From: JAHEFT01 sp963700705
GTDB lineage: Bacteria; Pseudomonadota; Gammaproteobacteria; Xanthomonadales; SZUA-36
Direction of reading: 5' to 3'
Assembly (NCBI GenBank): GCA_963700705.1
Contig: CAVOYQ010000021.1
Location: forward strand, 124,001-188,000
Length of the DNA: 64,000 bases
This document shows, piece by piece, positions 9,662-18,729 of this stretch; the first letter of the stretch is position 1; each line of letters begins with the position of its first letter. Under the pieces are notes generated by a model. That model searched no databases, had not been told where the DNA came from, and saw only the letters and a program-made list of their open reading frames with translations. The position numbers and the translations under genes were made by a program.

Positions 9662-11005
9662 ATGGATTCCATGTCTGAACATGTCTACACCCCCACCGAA
9701 CTGAACCGGGAAGTGAAGATTCACCTCGAATCAGGTTTCCCGCGGATCCTGCTCGAAGCCGAAATTTCCAACCTCGCGCGGCCGGCTTCCGGACACCTGT
9801 ATTTCACCCTCAAGGATAACGGAGCACAGGTGAAATGCGCGATGTTCCGCTCTTCCGCAAGCCGGGCGAGCACCCGGGTGGAGAACGGCATGAAGGTACT
9901 CGCCAGGGGGCGGGTCAGCCTGTACGAGCCTCGCGGCGACTACCAGTTTATCGTCGACGGTTTGCAGGACGCCGGCGAAGGAATCCTTCAGCGCCAATTC
10001 GAAGAACTGAAAAGGAAACTGGACGCGGAGGGCCTGTTTGACCCGGCCCACAAGCGCCCACTCCCCGCCTACCCGTCCCGGATCGGCCTGATCACCTCAC
10101 CCAGCGGCGCGGCGGTTCGGGACCTGCTGCATGTTTTATCGCGGCGCTGGCCGGTCGCGCAGATCCGTCTCTACCCGGTCCCGGTGCAAGGGGCTGATGC
10201 TCCGGCAAAAATCCGGGACGCTATCGAGTCAGCCGGCAGGCACCGTTGGGCTGACCTGCTGATCATCGGGCGAGGCGGGGGATCACTCGAAGACCTGCTG
10301 GCGTTCAATGACGAAGCCGTGGCGCGGGCGGTGTTCGCCTCGGAAATCCCCATCATCTCGGCCGTTGGTCACGAAACCGATTTCAGTATCTGTGATTTCG
10401 TTGCCGACTTGCGGGCCCCTACCCCCTCGGCCGCCGCCGAACTTGCAACCCCGGATCAGCTGGTGCTGAAGGAAGCGTTCCGGCGCACCCGCCGCCAACT
10501 GCAGCGCCGGATCGGCGACCGTCTGCTGCGAGACGCCCAGCGCCTCGACCACGCCAGCCACCGGATGCAGCAACAACACCCGGCCACCCGGCTTGCCGAG
10601 CAATCCAGGCGGCTGGAAAAAATCGAAGCTGCAAGACAGCGCGCCATGCAACGCTTACTGGCGGACCGCCTGTCCCGGCTGGAAAACCTGTCCGGGCGCC
10701 TGCAAACCAGCCGACCCGACCGCAAACTGCTTGAGCTGTCCGCACGGGTAGGCAAATCGCTTCGATCCCTCGATACCCTGGTGCGAAAAAATATTGCGTT
10801 CCGGCGAGAAAAACTCGCTGACCTGGCGCGCACACTGAACGCGGTCAGTCCGCTGGAAACCATCGGCAGGGGTTATGCCATCGTAACGGACAGTGAATCG
10901 GGAGAAATCGTTTCCAGCGTTTCCCGGCTTGATGCAGGCGATCGCGTCACGACCCGGCTGAAAGACGGTACCTTCGACTCCACGGTAAATTCTATTCAAC
11001 CGTAG
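9662..11005 (+). CDS. xseA: Exodeoxyribonuclease VII large subunit
   Basis: 447 residues from ATG 9662; ATG 9671 is a possible alternative. An N-terminal OB-fold (ISNLARPASGHLYFTLKD) precedes the nuclease core with the usual GLITSPSGAAVRD, IIGRGGGSLEDL and SAVGHETDF, then a long coiled-coil C-terminus. Length is close to E. coli XseA (456). With XseB, not seen here, it degrades single-stranded DNA to oligonucleotides. Upstream in-frame sequence is excluded because it covers the divergent amidohydrolase signal peptide. Confidence 0.95.
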   Translation: MDSMSEHVYTPTELNREVKIHLESGFPRILLEAEISNLARPASGHLYFTLKDNGAQVKCAMFRSSASRASTRVENGMKVLARGRVSLYEPRGDYQFIVDGLQDAGEGILQRQFEELKRKLDAEGLFDPAHKRPLPAYPSRIGLITSPSGAAVRDLLHVLSRRWPVAQIRLYPVPVQGADAPAKIRDAIESAGRHRWADLLIIGRGGGSLEDLLAFNDEAVARAVFASEIPIISAVGHETDFSICDFVADLRAPTPSAAAELATPDQLVLKEAFRRTRRQLQRRIGDRLLRDAQRLDHASHRMQQQHPATRLAEQSRRLEKIEAARQRAMQRLLADRLSRLENLSGRLQTSRPDRKLLELSARVGKSLRSLDTLVRKNIAFRREKLADLARTLNAVSPLETIGRGYAIVTDSESGEIVSSVSRLDAGDRVTTRLKDGTFDSTVNSIQP

Positions 11006-11016
11006 ATGATCCACGG

Positions 11017-11499
11017 TCACTGCGTGTTCTGTGGCAGTGCAAATTTCATCGCTACATCACCGTACCAGAGTGCTTGGTTCGAAGAGGCGACCAGCCTCAG
11101 GCGATCCTCCCCGGGAACCGGGCTATCCATGTTTATGGACCAGGCCAGGCCGTCATCGCTGGTCGCCTGCATCTGCACCGGCGGTTGTTCCCCGACCCCG
11201 CTTGCTACCCGGGAGATGACGACACCGTCGAGTGGAAATTCAGACATCAGTGTCAGCTGCAATTGACCGTTGCTGTCCCATTGCGGACTGAGATTCAATC
11301 TGAAATCCCCGTTTTGCAGATCGCAATGTCCGCTGTTGTAGCGGCAGTTTGATTTCTCCACCAGTTGATAACTCCCGCCTTCCTCAGCCGCGTGGGGAGA
11401 TTCCCCGACAAAGAAATCAATGGCGAAGTAACTCATCAAAGCCAGCAGCGGAGCCACCAGGGAAGCGGTCAGTATGTGTTTGTTTTTCAGAATGTTCAT
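11017..11499 (-). CDS. Membrane-anchored protein of unknown function with a C-x6-C motif
   Basis: 160 residues. Start chosen at 11499 because GGAAGGA lies just before it; an ATG 12 bases upstream is embedded in that site. A short basic N-terminus, one hydrophobic segment (about residues 10-30, ASLVAPLLALMSYFAIDFF) and a periplasmic beta-rich domain with NCRYNSGHC near residue 50 are visible. I do not recognise a named family, although similar 'YxLVEKxNCRY' hypotheticals seem to occur in other marine Gammaproteobacteria. It ends 11 bases from the end of convergent xseA and is divergent from the M20 peptidase. Confidence 0.75.
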   Translation of the reverse strand: MNILKNKHILTASLVAPLLALMSYFAIDFFVGESPHAAEEGGSYQLVEKSNCRYNSGHCDLQNGDFRLNLSPQWDSNGQLQLTLMSEFPLDGVVISRVASGVGEQPPVQMQATSDDGLAWSINMDSPVPGEDRLRLVASSNQALWYGDVAMKFALPQNTQ

Positions 11500-11659
11500 A
11501 GTTCCTTCCACGGCAGGCCGCCAGAACGGTGGCGCTTATGATAAACGGGTTGTTCCGGTACAGCATACGGCCAATTGTTCCGGAAAGTCACAAAAGCGTG
11601 TTGGAGTTCCGGACCGGGGCGCGGTACGATTCGCGATCTGTCCAACAACGGAATGGCTC

Positions 11660-13081
11660 ATGAAATCCATCAAGAACACATCCGCCGCGCTGCGATTCTC
11701 CATTCTCATTGCTGCCGCTCTTTTACCTTCCCTGGCCCTGGCCCAACAACCACCTCATTCGGAGCACGCGAACAAGACCTTCGAAATCTACCGCACCATT
11801 GTCGAGGTGGATACTTCAAAAACCACCGGTAACACGCCGCGGATAGCCCGTTACCTGGCCGATGAACTGGTGGCAGCCGGCTTTCCACCGGAAGATGTCG
11901 AGGTGATCCCGGTGGAAAACACCGCTGCCCTGGTAGCGCGCTATCGCGGTAATGGCGCATCCGGCAAGAAACCGATTCTGTTTCTCGGTCACATGGACGT
12001 GGTCGAGGCCAACGCCGAGGACTGGGTGCGCCCTCCGTTCGAACTGACCCAGGATGATATTTTTTTCTATGGTCGCGGAACCGATGACAACAAGTTTGGC
12101 GTGGCGCAGCTTACCGGCACTTTCATCCGTCTCAAGCGCGAAGGCTTCGTTCCCGACCGGGACCTGTTCCTGGTGTTCTCCGGCGATGAAGAGAGCGGAA
12201 TGGTGACAACGCGAATGCTCGCTTATGAGCGGCCGGACCTGGCGGAAGCGGAATATGCCCTTAATTCCGATGCCGGCGGCGGCTCGCTGGATGCCCAGGG
12301 CAGGGCGGTCACCTATAACATCCAGGCTGCGGAAAAGACCTTCGCCACCTGGGAGGTCACGGTCCGGAATCCCGGCGGTCACAGCTCGAGGCCGCGCCCG
12401 GACAACGCAATCTATGACCTGGCGGACGTGATCAAGCGGATCCAGGCATACCGTTTTCCGGTCCGCTACAGTCAAATGACCCTTGACTACTTCGAGGAAA
12501 CCGGCCGGCAACTGGGTGGTGAACTGGGTGAAGCCATGCTGCGTTTTGCCAGCAACCCTGAAGACACCGAGGCCTCCGACCGGCTGGCGATCGAGTCTTC
12601 CTATGTCGGGACCACGCGCACGACTTGCGTGGTCACCATGCTGCGGGCCGGCCACGCGGAAAATGCGCTGCCCCAATCGGCCACCGCAACGGTCAACTGC
12701 AGGATTTTCCCGGGCGTGGCGGTCAGCGAAGTGGAGCAGGTGCTTCGCGAAGTTGTCGCAAACGACCAGGTCGAGTTCGTGCTCCTGGATGAACCGACCG
12801 AAAGCCCGGTTTCGGAGTTACGCGAAGACGTGGCTGCAGCAGTCGGCAAGGCGGTCCATGCCCGCTACCCCGACGTCAGGGTCATCCCGTTCATGGAGTC
12901 GGGCGGCACCGACGGCATGCATTTCCGCAAGGCCGGCATTCCCACCTGGGCCGTCAGTGGTCTTTTCATGCAACCCGATGACATGTACGCCCACGGCCTC
13001 AACGAGCGTGTGCCGGTCAAGGCGTTTTATGACGCGCTGGACCACTGGAGCATCATCATCAGGGAGTTGGCCGGCTCCTAG
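11660..13081 (+). CDS. Exported M20-family zinc peptidase
   Basis: 473 residues from ATG 11660, which opens with a clear signal peptide (residues 1-29, ending SLALAQ). Metal-binding residues of the M20/M28 clan are in place: GH111MD113V, GRGTD142DN and the catalytic acid pair in GDEESG (177-178). The lid/dimerisation domain GGHSSRPRPDNA follows. Full length for M20 carboxypeptidase/dipeptidase-like enzymes. It probably cleaves peptides in the periplasm; specificity is unknown. A small GGTTAA/TTAACC hairpin follows the stop. Confidence 0.9.
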   Translation: MKSIKNTSAALRFSILIAAALLPSLALAQQPPHSEHANKTFEIYRTIVEVDTSKTTGNTPRIARYLADELVAAGFPPEDVEVIPVENTAALVARYRGNGASGKKPILFLGHMDVVEANAEDWVRPPFELTQDDIFFYGRGTDDNKFGVAQLTGTFIRLKREGFVPDRDLFLVFSGDEESGMVTTRMLAYERPDLAEAEYALNSDAGGGSLDAQGRAVTYNIQAAEKTFATWEVTVRNPGGHSSRPRPDNAIYDLADVIKRIQAYRFPVRYSQMTLDYFEETGRQLGGELGEAMLRFASNPEDTEASDRLAIESSYVGTTRTTCVVTMLRAGHAENALPQSATATVNCRIFPGVAVSEVEQVLREVVANDQVEFVLLDEPTESPVSELREDVAAAVGKAVHARYPDVRVIPFMESGGTDGMHFRKAGIPTWAVSGLFMQPDDMYAHGLNERVPVKAFYDALDHWSIIIRELAGS

Positions 13082-13101
13082 CGCGCTCTGAATCCTCATT
13101 T

Positions 13102-13116
13102 GGTTAATCTTTAACC
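13102..13116 (+). terminator. Small hairpin after the M20 peptidase gene
   Basis: GGTTAA-TCT-TTAACC, a perfect 6-bp stem followed by CCTTTT, 20 bases after the stop. AT-rich and weak as an intrinsic terminator. Confidence 0.3.
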
Positions 13117-13177
13117 CTTTTCGGCCGTTGCCTGCGTTTCAGTAGTGGTTGGCCCAGAGCCATGGTAGTCTCGAAAA

Positions 13178-13711
13178 ATGCGGGAGCGCTCCGACGAAAC
13201 GCTGATGAAAGCCTATGCGAAAGGGAGTATCGAAGCCTTCGAGCTTCTGTACAACCGCCACCGGGGACCGTTTTACCGGTATTTTCTGCGCCTGGCCGGA
13301 GACGCCGCCACCGCGAATGACCTGTACCAGGGCAGCTGGGAGAAAATCATCAAGGCGCGCGGGACGTATAAAACCTCCGTTCCGTTCCGGCCCTGGATAT
13401 ACCGGATTGCGCACAACCACGCGATGGATCATTTCAGGCGTCTGAAACCGCAATCGGACCAACTCCCTGACACCATGGAATCCGGTGAAGCAAGTCCCGA
13501 AGACCACTTGCTGCAAGCCGTCAGAACCGATGACTTGCGTGAGGCCATATCCCGCCTTCCTGTCGAACAAAAAGAAGCGCTTTTGCTGAAACTGGACGCG
13601 GAGCTGGACCTTCAAAGCATTGCGGACGTCACCGGGGTTAGCCGGGAAACCACCAAGAGCCGTCTGCGCTATGCCGTGGACAAACTGAAATCCGAATTGA
13701 GGGCAGAGTAA
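13178..13711 (+). CDS. ECF-type RNA polymerase sigma factor
   Basis: 177 residues. Region 2 (about 20-90, with the DLYQGSWEKIIKARGTY core and PWIYRIAHNHAMDHFRR) binds core polymerase and the -10. Region 4 (about 125-175, SIADVTGVSRETTKSRLRYAVDKLK) is the -35 helix-turn-helix. It is different from the rpoE copy at 38.8 kb. Twelve bases downstream lies a single-pass membrane protein, presumably its anti-sigma partner. The regulon cannot be told from this window. Confidence 0.9.
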   Translation: MRERSDETLMKAYAKGSIEAFELLYNRHRGPFYRYFLRLAGDAATANDLYQGSWEKIIKARGTYKTSVPFRPWIYRIAHNHAMDHFRRLKPQSDQLPDTMESGEASPEDHLLQAVRTDDLREAISRLPVEQKEALLLKLDAELDLQSIADVTGVSRETTKSRLRYAVDKLKSELRAE

Positions 13712-13723
13712 GCAGGGCCAATC

Positions 13724-14383
13724 ATGACGACTGATACGCGCCATCAGAACGAAGACAATGAGCTGGACCGGGATATCGGGAAGGTAAGTTCGAACTGGGC
13801 CAGGTTGGGGAAAGAGGATCCACCGGACCTGCTCGACCGGGCCGTGCTTAACCGCGCAAAGCGTGAGTTGGAGTCCCCGGGCATAGCAGGACGTAAGCCC
13901 TGGGTATTCAGATGGCCAGGAGCGTTCGCGACTGCCGCGGTGGTTCTGTTGGCATTAACCCTGGTGCTCGAGCAGGAGCAACACGCGCCCACTCCTGTCT
14001 TGAAAAAGGTGGATGGCTTCGGAATCGACCTGGACGGTTCAGCCGCCCGCAAGAAAGCCAACCTGAACGAAGCGGCGCCGGAAGAGTCCGTGATTCATGA
14101 ATCCCAGCCTGACGAGACCCCCGCGGCCAAAGCAGGGAGTGAAGCCCGGTTAAACCCACTTCGCCTGGAGAGCGCTTCGATCCGGGCCGTAGCCGAGCAG
14201 GACAGTGCCGGAATTGCTTCCGGACCCGGGAAATCAGTGGATGAAGTCCCTGCCGCAGACGCGTGGATCGATCAACTTCTTCAACTGAAGAAAACCCACC
14301 AGGACCAAGCGCTGGCCGAGGAACTGACCCGGTTCCGCGCCATCTACCCGGATTACCCCTTGCCACCTGAACTGGATGACTGA
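13724..14383 (+). CDS. Single-pass membrane protein, probable anti-sigma partner
   Basis: 219 residues. An acidic cytoplasmic N-terminus (1-65, containing PPDLLDRAVLNRAKREL), one membrane segment (about 66-85, FATAAVVLLALTLVL), an extended low-complexity periplasmic stretch, and a compact C-terminal helix pair (WIDQLLQLKKTHQ ... FRAIYPDYPLP). This layout is common for the gene following an ECF sigma factor in Xanthomonadales-like bacteria. The anti-sigma role rests on position and topology; I see no zinc-binding HxxxCxxC motif. Confidence 0.65.
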   Translation: MTTDTRHQNEDNELDRDIGKVSSNWARLGKEDPPDLLDRAVLNRAKRELESPGIAGRKPWVFRWPGAFATAAVVLLALTLVLEQEQHAPTPVLKKVDGFGIDLDGSAARKKANLNEAAPEESVIHESQPDETPAAKAGSEARLNPLRLESASIRAVAEQDSAGIASGPGKSVDEVPAADAWIDQLLQLKKTHQDQALAEELTRFRAIYPDYPLPPELDD

Positions 14384-14389
14384 AGCCCG

Positions 14390-14974
14390 ATGCTTACCGT
14401 GGCCGGCCCGGCAACCATCGAGATAGAAATCAAGCACAGCCGGTTCATTGCACACGCGGCGCGTGTCGACAGCCTGCAGGAGACGCTGGAGTTTTATGAA
14501 TCCGTTGCCGACACTGCGGCCACTCACAATTGCTGGGCCTGGCGGCTGGATCACCTGTACCGGTTCAATGATGATGGCGAACCCGCCAGCACGGCAGGCA
14601 GGCCGATCCTTTCGGCTATCGAGGGTAAAGGGCTGGACCACGTCATGGTGGTCGTCACACGCCACTTCGGCGGCACCAAGCTGGGCGTGGGTGGACTGGT
14701 GAGAGCCTATTCCGGCAGCGCGGCCAAGTGCCTCGATCAGGCGGGCTTTCTCGAGGTGCTTCCCCGGGTGGAGTGTTCCATCCAGGCCGGTTTCAGCTGG
14801 ACGGGCCAGGTCTATGCCGCCCTGGAAGCCCACCATGCAGAAAAACTGATGGAACGGTACAACGACCGGGGAATTGAAATCCGGATCAGCATTGAACAGG
14901 CGCTGGTCGAACAACTGGGAACCATGCTCAGTGAAACAACCCGCGGAGAAGTGACAGTCAGTGCTTCAGAGTGA
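14390..14974 (+). CDS. yigZ: YigZ/IMPACT-family protein
   Basis: 194 residues, normal length. The N-terminal UPF0029/IMPACT domain carries the core signature (CWAWRL, FNDDGEPASTAGRPIL, RHFGGTKLGVGGLVRAY), followed by the C-terminal YigZ domain. Family members bind nucleic acids or ribosomes, and eukaryotic IMPACT acts on Gcn1; the bacterial role is not settled. It begins 6 bases after the putative anti-sigma gene, so it may be cotranscribed. It overlaps the convergent oxidoreductase by 17 bases. Confidence 0.9.
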   Translation: MLTVAGPATIEIEIKHSRFIAHAARVDSLQETLEFYESVADTAATHNCWAWRLDHLYRFNDDGEPASTAGRPILSAIEGKGLDHVMVVVTRHFGGTKLGVGGLVRAYSGSAAKCLDQAGFLEVLPRVECSIQAGFSWTGQVYAALEAHHAEKLMERYNDRGIEIRISIEQALVEQLGTMLSETTRGEVTVSASE

Positions 14975-16007
14975 ATTCGACGCCCGGTAAAGAGGCCGCA
15001 TAATCCGCCCCCAACAACAGCGAGGGGGTGTAGAACCCGCCTTCCACATCATTCCCGAGCAGAAATTCAACGGCACCCAGGCTGGCGGAAACGGTCAGGT
15101 CATATCCGTTGGGTGTTGTCATGGTTGCCTCGACCGTTCGGCCGTCGGCGGTAGTGACCTGTCCCCATAGTTGCGACTGGCTCTCTTTCCTGCCCCGGTC
15201 GGTGGGGCCGCTGACTCTTTTTTCGATGCGTTTTTTCAGAAAGGACTGCACCGGGGAAAGACCCAACAGGCCCTGGAACCACCGTAAACGACGCAGGTGG
15301 GCAATCGTGGCCGGCGGCAGGGCCATGTATACCTCGATATCCGGTATACCCGTGCTGACGTAGGCGGTGTACACATCACCCCAGGGTATCGTCACCCCCG
15401 TTCTTTCTGCGTGGGCAAACGGTATCTTGCGCGTTTTCCACGCCAGCGGCACGGACTTGAGCCGGCCATCCCGCCGGATGCACCCCCCCATTTTCAGCCC
15501 TTCGACGCTGGTCTTTGCCGTTCCCGGACTGGGGCCGCCGCCAGCCTCAAACGCCAGTTGCAGACGGGTCGCTGCGGGCAAGGCATTGACCAGGCTGGCC
15601 GCCAGGCAATCACTGGGTACCACGTCAAATCCGGCTCCGGGCATGAGTACCACGTCCGCGTGCTTTGCCTGTTCGTGCAAGAGGTGACAAGCCGCAAAAA
15701 CCGAAATTTCACCGGTAATGTCAAGATAGTGGACCGCCGAGTCAAGGCAGGCCGCGACCATCGGCTTGCTGGTCACGGAAAACGGGCCGGCGCAATGCAG
15801 AACCAGCTTCATACCGGAGACGCCCTGCCGACATCCAGCCGGGTCATCCAGGCTGAACACCCGGTGACTCAAACCCAGCTCCGCAGCGATGGAAGCGACT
15901 GCCGCTTCATTCCGGCCAGCCAATATCGGCCGCATACCCCGCCTGACCGCCTCGGCGGCGGTGAGCTTCCCGGTATACCCGGTAGCGCCGTAGATCATCC
16001 AGTCCAT
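14958..16007 (-). CDS. Saccharopine-dehydrogenase-like NAD(P)-dependent oxidoreductase
   Basis: 349 residues. The N-terminal Rossmann motif is YGATGYTG, followed by LAGRN at the end of the second strand, then the LVLHCAGPF, YLDITGE and PGAGFDVVPSDC blocks of the saccharopine dehydrogenase-like/trans-acting enoyl reductase group. Members reduce diverse substrates, so the true reaction is unknown. A role in lysine metabolism should not be assumed from the family name. Fourteen bases separate it from the winged-helix regulator upstream. Confidence 0.83.
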   Translation of the reverse strand: MDWMIYGATGYTGKLTAAEAVRRGMRPILAGRNEAAVASIAAELGLSHRVFSLDDPAGCRQGVSGMKLVLHCAGPFSVTSKPMVAACLDSAVHYLDITGEISVFAACHLLHEQAKHADVVLMPGAGFDVVPSDCLAASLVNALPAATRLQLAFEAGGGPSPGTAKTSVEGLKMGGCIRRDGRLKSVPLAWKTRKIPFAHAERTGVTIPWGDVYTAYVSTGIPDIEVYMALPPATIAHLRRLRWFQGLLGLSPVQSFLKKRIEKRVSGPTDRGRKESQSQLWGQVTTADGRTVEATMTTPNGYDLTVSASLGAVEFLLGNDVEGGFYTPSLLLGADYAASLPGVEFTLKH

Positions 16008-16020
16008 CGTTAAGGCCTGT

Positions 16021-16497
16021 TCACACTGGTTTTATCGTCTCTGTTGAGCCTAAAAAAGCGTACCCTGCTGCCGCGTATCGACCGGCTTGTTTGGCGCCGC
16101 GGGCTGTGCTGGTTCCGCCGGGCGATCCGGGGGCGATTTTTTCGCTTTTGGCTTTACCGTCGGGAGGGGGTGGGCTTTCGACTTTTTCGTCCTGCTCTGC
16201 GACGTCCGCCTTCGGTCCCGCAGACTTCAATACCAGCGCCAACAGCTTGCCGACGGTGCAATGGGATTCGAGGTCATGTCTCAGGGCTTTTCGCCGGTTA
16301 ATTTTGTACCGGTTACGCCGTCCGTGCTTGGACACTTCCAGGAAACCTTCCTGCTGGAGGTCATGGACAATTTTTTGCACCGCACGTTCGGTGATACCCA
16401 CCTCGGCAGCGACATCCCTGAGGCGGATATCCTGGTTTTTTGCAAGGCAAACCAGCACGTGGCCGTAGTTGCTGAAAAAAGTCCAATCACCCATCAT
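16021..16497 (-). CDS. Winged-helix transcriptional regulator divergent from nhaA
   Basis: 158 residues. The N-terminal 75 residues form a winged helix of MarR/ArsR-like shape: DIRLRDVAAEVGITERAVQK is the helix-turn-helix and GRRNRYKIN the wing. A linker follows, then a low-complexity tail (about 100-158, rich in P, K, S, G) of no recognised fold. The gene is divergent from nhaA across a 122-base region whose -10 elements share a palindrome, so autoregulation and control of nhaA are plausible. Confidence 0.75.
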   Translation of the reverse strand: MMGDWTFFSNYGHVLVCLAKNQDIRLRDVAAEVGITERAVQKIVHDLQQEGFLEVSKHGRRNRYKINRRKALRHDLESHCTVGKLLALVLKSAGPKADVAEQDEKVESPPPPDGKAKSEKIAPGSPGGTSTARGAKQAGRYAAAGYAFLGSTETIKPV

Positions 16498-16532
16498 ATG
16501 CCCTCGAAGTGAATCACCCGGCCAGCAATGTT

Positions 16533-16581
16533 TTGAATATCTTTAAGTAAGAATTATAATTCGTGTTTACAAATTCTTCAA
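16533..16581. promoter_or_regulatory. Overlapping divergent promoters sharing a palindromic -10 (nhaA / regulator)
   Basis: The perfect palindrome GAATTATAATTC (16551-16562) holds TATAAT on both strands. Plus strand: -35 TTGAAT (16533-16538), 16-base spacer, -10 at 16555-16560, giving a leader of about 53 bases to nhaA. Minus strand: -35 TTGAAG (16576-16581), 17-base spacer, -10 at 16553-16558, leader of about 49 bases to the regulator. The two promoters exclude each other, and a dimeric repressor on the palindrome would shut both. Confidence 0.55.
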
Positions 16582-16619
16582 ATTGAACTTATGATGCAGA
16601 AAGCCCAGGAATTCAGTTA

Positions 16620-17826
16620 ATGAAAAATCTAATAGTTTCCAAGAATCCCATTGAATTCATGAGCAATTTCATGAAGCTTGAATCCTCAAGTGGCTACTTG
16701 CTGATTGCGGCAATGGTCCTTGCGCTGGCCGTGGCCAATATTCCCGCTGCCCAGACGGTATACGAATGGATCCTGGGACTCCACCTGGCGGTTACCATTG
16801 GCGGACTGGGCGTAGACAAGCCTCTGCTGTTATGGGTGAACGACGCCCTGATGGTGTTTTTTTTCATGCTGGTCGGATTGGAGCTCAAACGCGAGGTGGT
16901 CGAAGGACAGCTGTCAAAACCCGACCAGGTTGCCCTGCCGGTGCTTGCTGCGCTGGGTGGACTGGTGTCTTCCCGCGGCCATTTTCTGGTTCATCAACGG
17001 TGATATCGCCGGCCAGAGAAACGGCTGGGCGATCCCCACGGCAACCGATATCGCGTTTGCGCTGGCCATGCTGGGACTCCTCGGTTCCCGCGTCCCGGTC
17101 TCATTGAAAGTATTTCTCACGACGATTGCCATCGTTGACGACATCGCAGCGATCGTCATCATCGCCATTTTCTATACCAGCGACCTGAGCCTGGTCAGCC
17201 TGGGCCTGGCCGGACTGGGCGTCGCCATACTGTTCGTGCTGAACCGCTTCAAAGTCATGCGGCTGGCCCCCTACATGCTGACCGCGCTGTTTATCTGGTT
17301 GTGCGTACTCAAATCCGGGGTGCACGCCACGCTCGCCGGGGTCGTGGTTGCCATGTTTATTCCGCTGTCACCGGGCGACAGTAATTCGCCTGCCCGCCAC
17401 CTGGAACACACGCTGCACCCCTGGGTGGCGTTTGCAGTATTGCCGATTTTCGCATTCGCAAATGCCGGGGTTTCTTTTTCGGGAATGAGCATGGAAAAAC
17501 TGGGTAACGGGGTGTCGCTGGGTATTATCCTCGGCCTGGTTCTGGGCAAACAACTCGGCGTTTTTGGCATGGTCGTACTGGCGCGCCTGCTGGGTATCGC
17601 GAAATTACCCCCGGGGGCGACCTGGGGTCAGATTTACGGAGTCGCCTTGCTGTGCGGCATCGGATTTACCATGAGCCTGTTCATAGGCACGCTCGCTTTT
17701 GAACACGGCGATTTTGACTTGCTTGCGAACGTGAAAATGGGTGTGTTGATTGGCTCGGTGATTTCGGCGGTCGCCGGCCTGCTGGTATTGCACTTCGCTT
17801 TACCCAAAGCCGCCAACGGCCAATAG
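16620..17826 (+). CDS. nhaA: Na+/H+ antiporter NhaA (one frame break)
   Basis: About 401 residues when one break near 16965-16973 is closed. NhaA exchanges sodium for protons across the inner membrane and is usually important in saline habitats. Eleven to twelve hydrophobic helices are visible. The signature segments are intact: GWAIPTATDIAFAL, the ion-binding VDD pair in TTIAIVDDIAAI, and KSGVHATLAG. Before the break the protein reads LAALGGLV and after it PAAIFWF, exactly the joint of the family consensus GGxxxPA, so one extra base explains the break. Convergent with phzF, 3 bases apart. Confidence 0.9.
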
Positions 17827-17829
17827 GTG

Positions 17830-18729
17830 CTACCCGATTGTGATGACGCCTTCACAGACCATCACACAGTCTCCGCCAATCCAGGTCGCCTCGACGGTTC
17901 CGTTTTTCTTCCGTGTCCGGGCCTCGAGGATACTGGGACGTCCCATTTCCACTCCCTGGGCAATACGCCAGCGGTAGTCACCTGAATCGGCCGGATCGTA
18001 ATGACTGAGCATCGCTGCGAGCGCGCAGTTCGCGCTGCCGGTGGCCGGATCTTCAGGAACGCCATCAAGGGGTGCAAACATCCTGGCCTGTATATCGACG
18101 TCGCCGGACACACGCACGTAGAGGAGGATGTCCGGGGTAATCCCGTCACTGTTCAATGACCGCATCGAGTCCGTATCGAACCGGGCGCGTGCCAGCACTT
18201 CCGGACTCGGCAATTCCACGATCAGAAAAGGCAAACCAACCCCGGCAACCCGCGGCGGGTGAACTTCCTCGAGGATCTCTTCAGGTTCGATCGAGAGTGC
18301 AGCGGCGGCCATTTCCCGGGATACCGGCGGACCGAGTGTCAGGCCCTGGGGCGCCAGCAATTCGCAACGGTAGGAATCGTTCTCCTGCGGGTAGATGGTA
18401 ACCGGCACCAGGCCGGCTTCTTCTTCAAAGGTCACGGTCAGTGGAGATTCGACGGGCCCGAACGCGCCGGATTTGGCCAAAACGAAGGCGGTGCCGATGT
18501 TGGGGTGTCCCGCGAATGGGACTTCCCTGGCCGGAGTGAAAATCCGGACTTTTCGTGTTTGACCCTGTTCCGGCGGCAGCACAAAAGTGGTTTCCGAATA
18601 ATTGAATTCCCTCGCGATCTGCTGCATCTGTTGACTGGAAAGCCCGCTGGCGTCGGGCAATACCGCCAGCTGATTTCCGCCGAAGCGTTCGCTGGTAAAA
18701 ACGTCACAGGTGAAAAATTTATAGGTCAT
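17830..18729 (-). CDS. PhzF-family isomerase-like protein
   Basis: 299 residues from the ATG at 18729. It shows the PhzF/diaminopimelate-epimerase-like double fold: FTSERFGGNQLAV, the SETTFV catalytic-glutamate block, FAGHPNIGTAFVL and DPATGSANCAL. Family members isomerise small acids; the substrate is unknown here. The start overlaps the end of the repaired FMN-reductase gene by 11 bases, which supports both this start and the frame repair upstream. Last gene of the nagZ-to-phzF minus-strand run. Confidence 0.85.
   Translation of the reverse strand: MTYKFFTCDVFTSERFGGNQLAVLPDASGLSSQQMQQIAREFNYSETTFVLPPEQGQTRKVRIFTPAREVPFAGHPNIGTAFVLAKSGAFGPVESPLTVTFEEEAGLVPVTIYPQENDSYRCELLAPQGLTLGPPVSREMAAAALSIEPEEILEEVHPPRVAGVGLPFLIVELPSPEVLARARFDTDSMRSLNSDGITPDILLYVRVSGDVDIQARMFAPLDGVPEDPATGSANCALAAMLSHYDPADSGDYRWRIAQGVEMGRPSILEARTRKKNGTVEATWIGGDCVMVCEGVITIG

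Noticed and set aside
14958..16007. Reading the saccharopine-dehydrogenase-like gene as part of lysine metabolism
   Set aside because: This subgroup includes enoyl reductases and other enzymes, and the neighbours give no lysine link.
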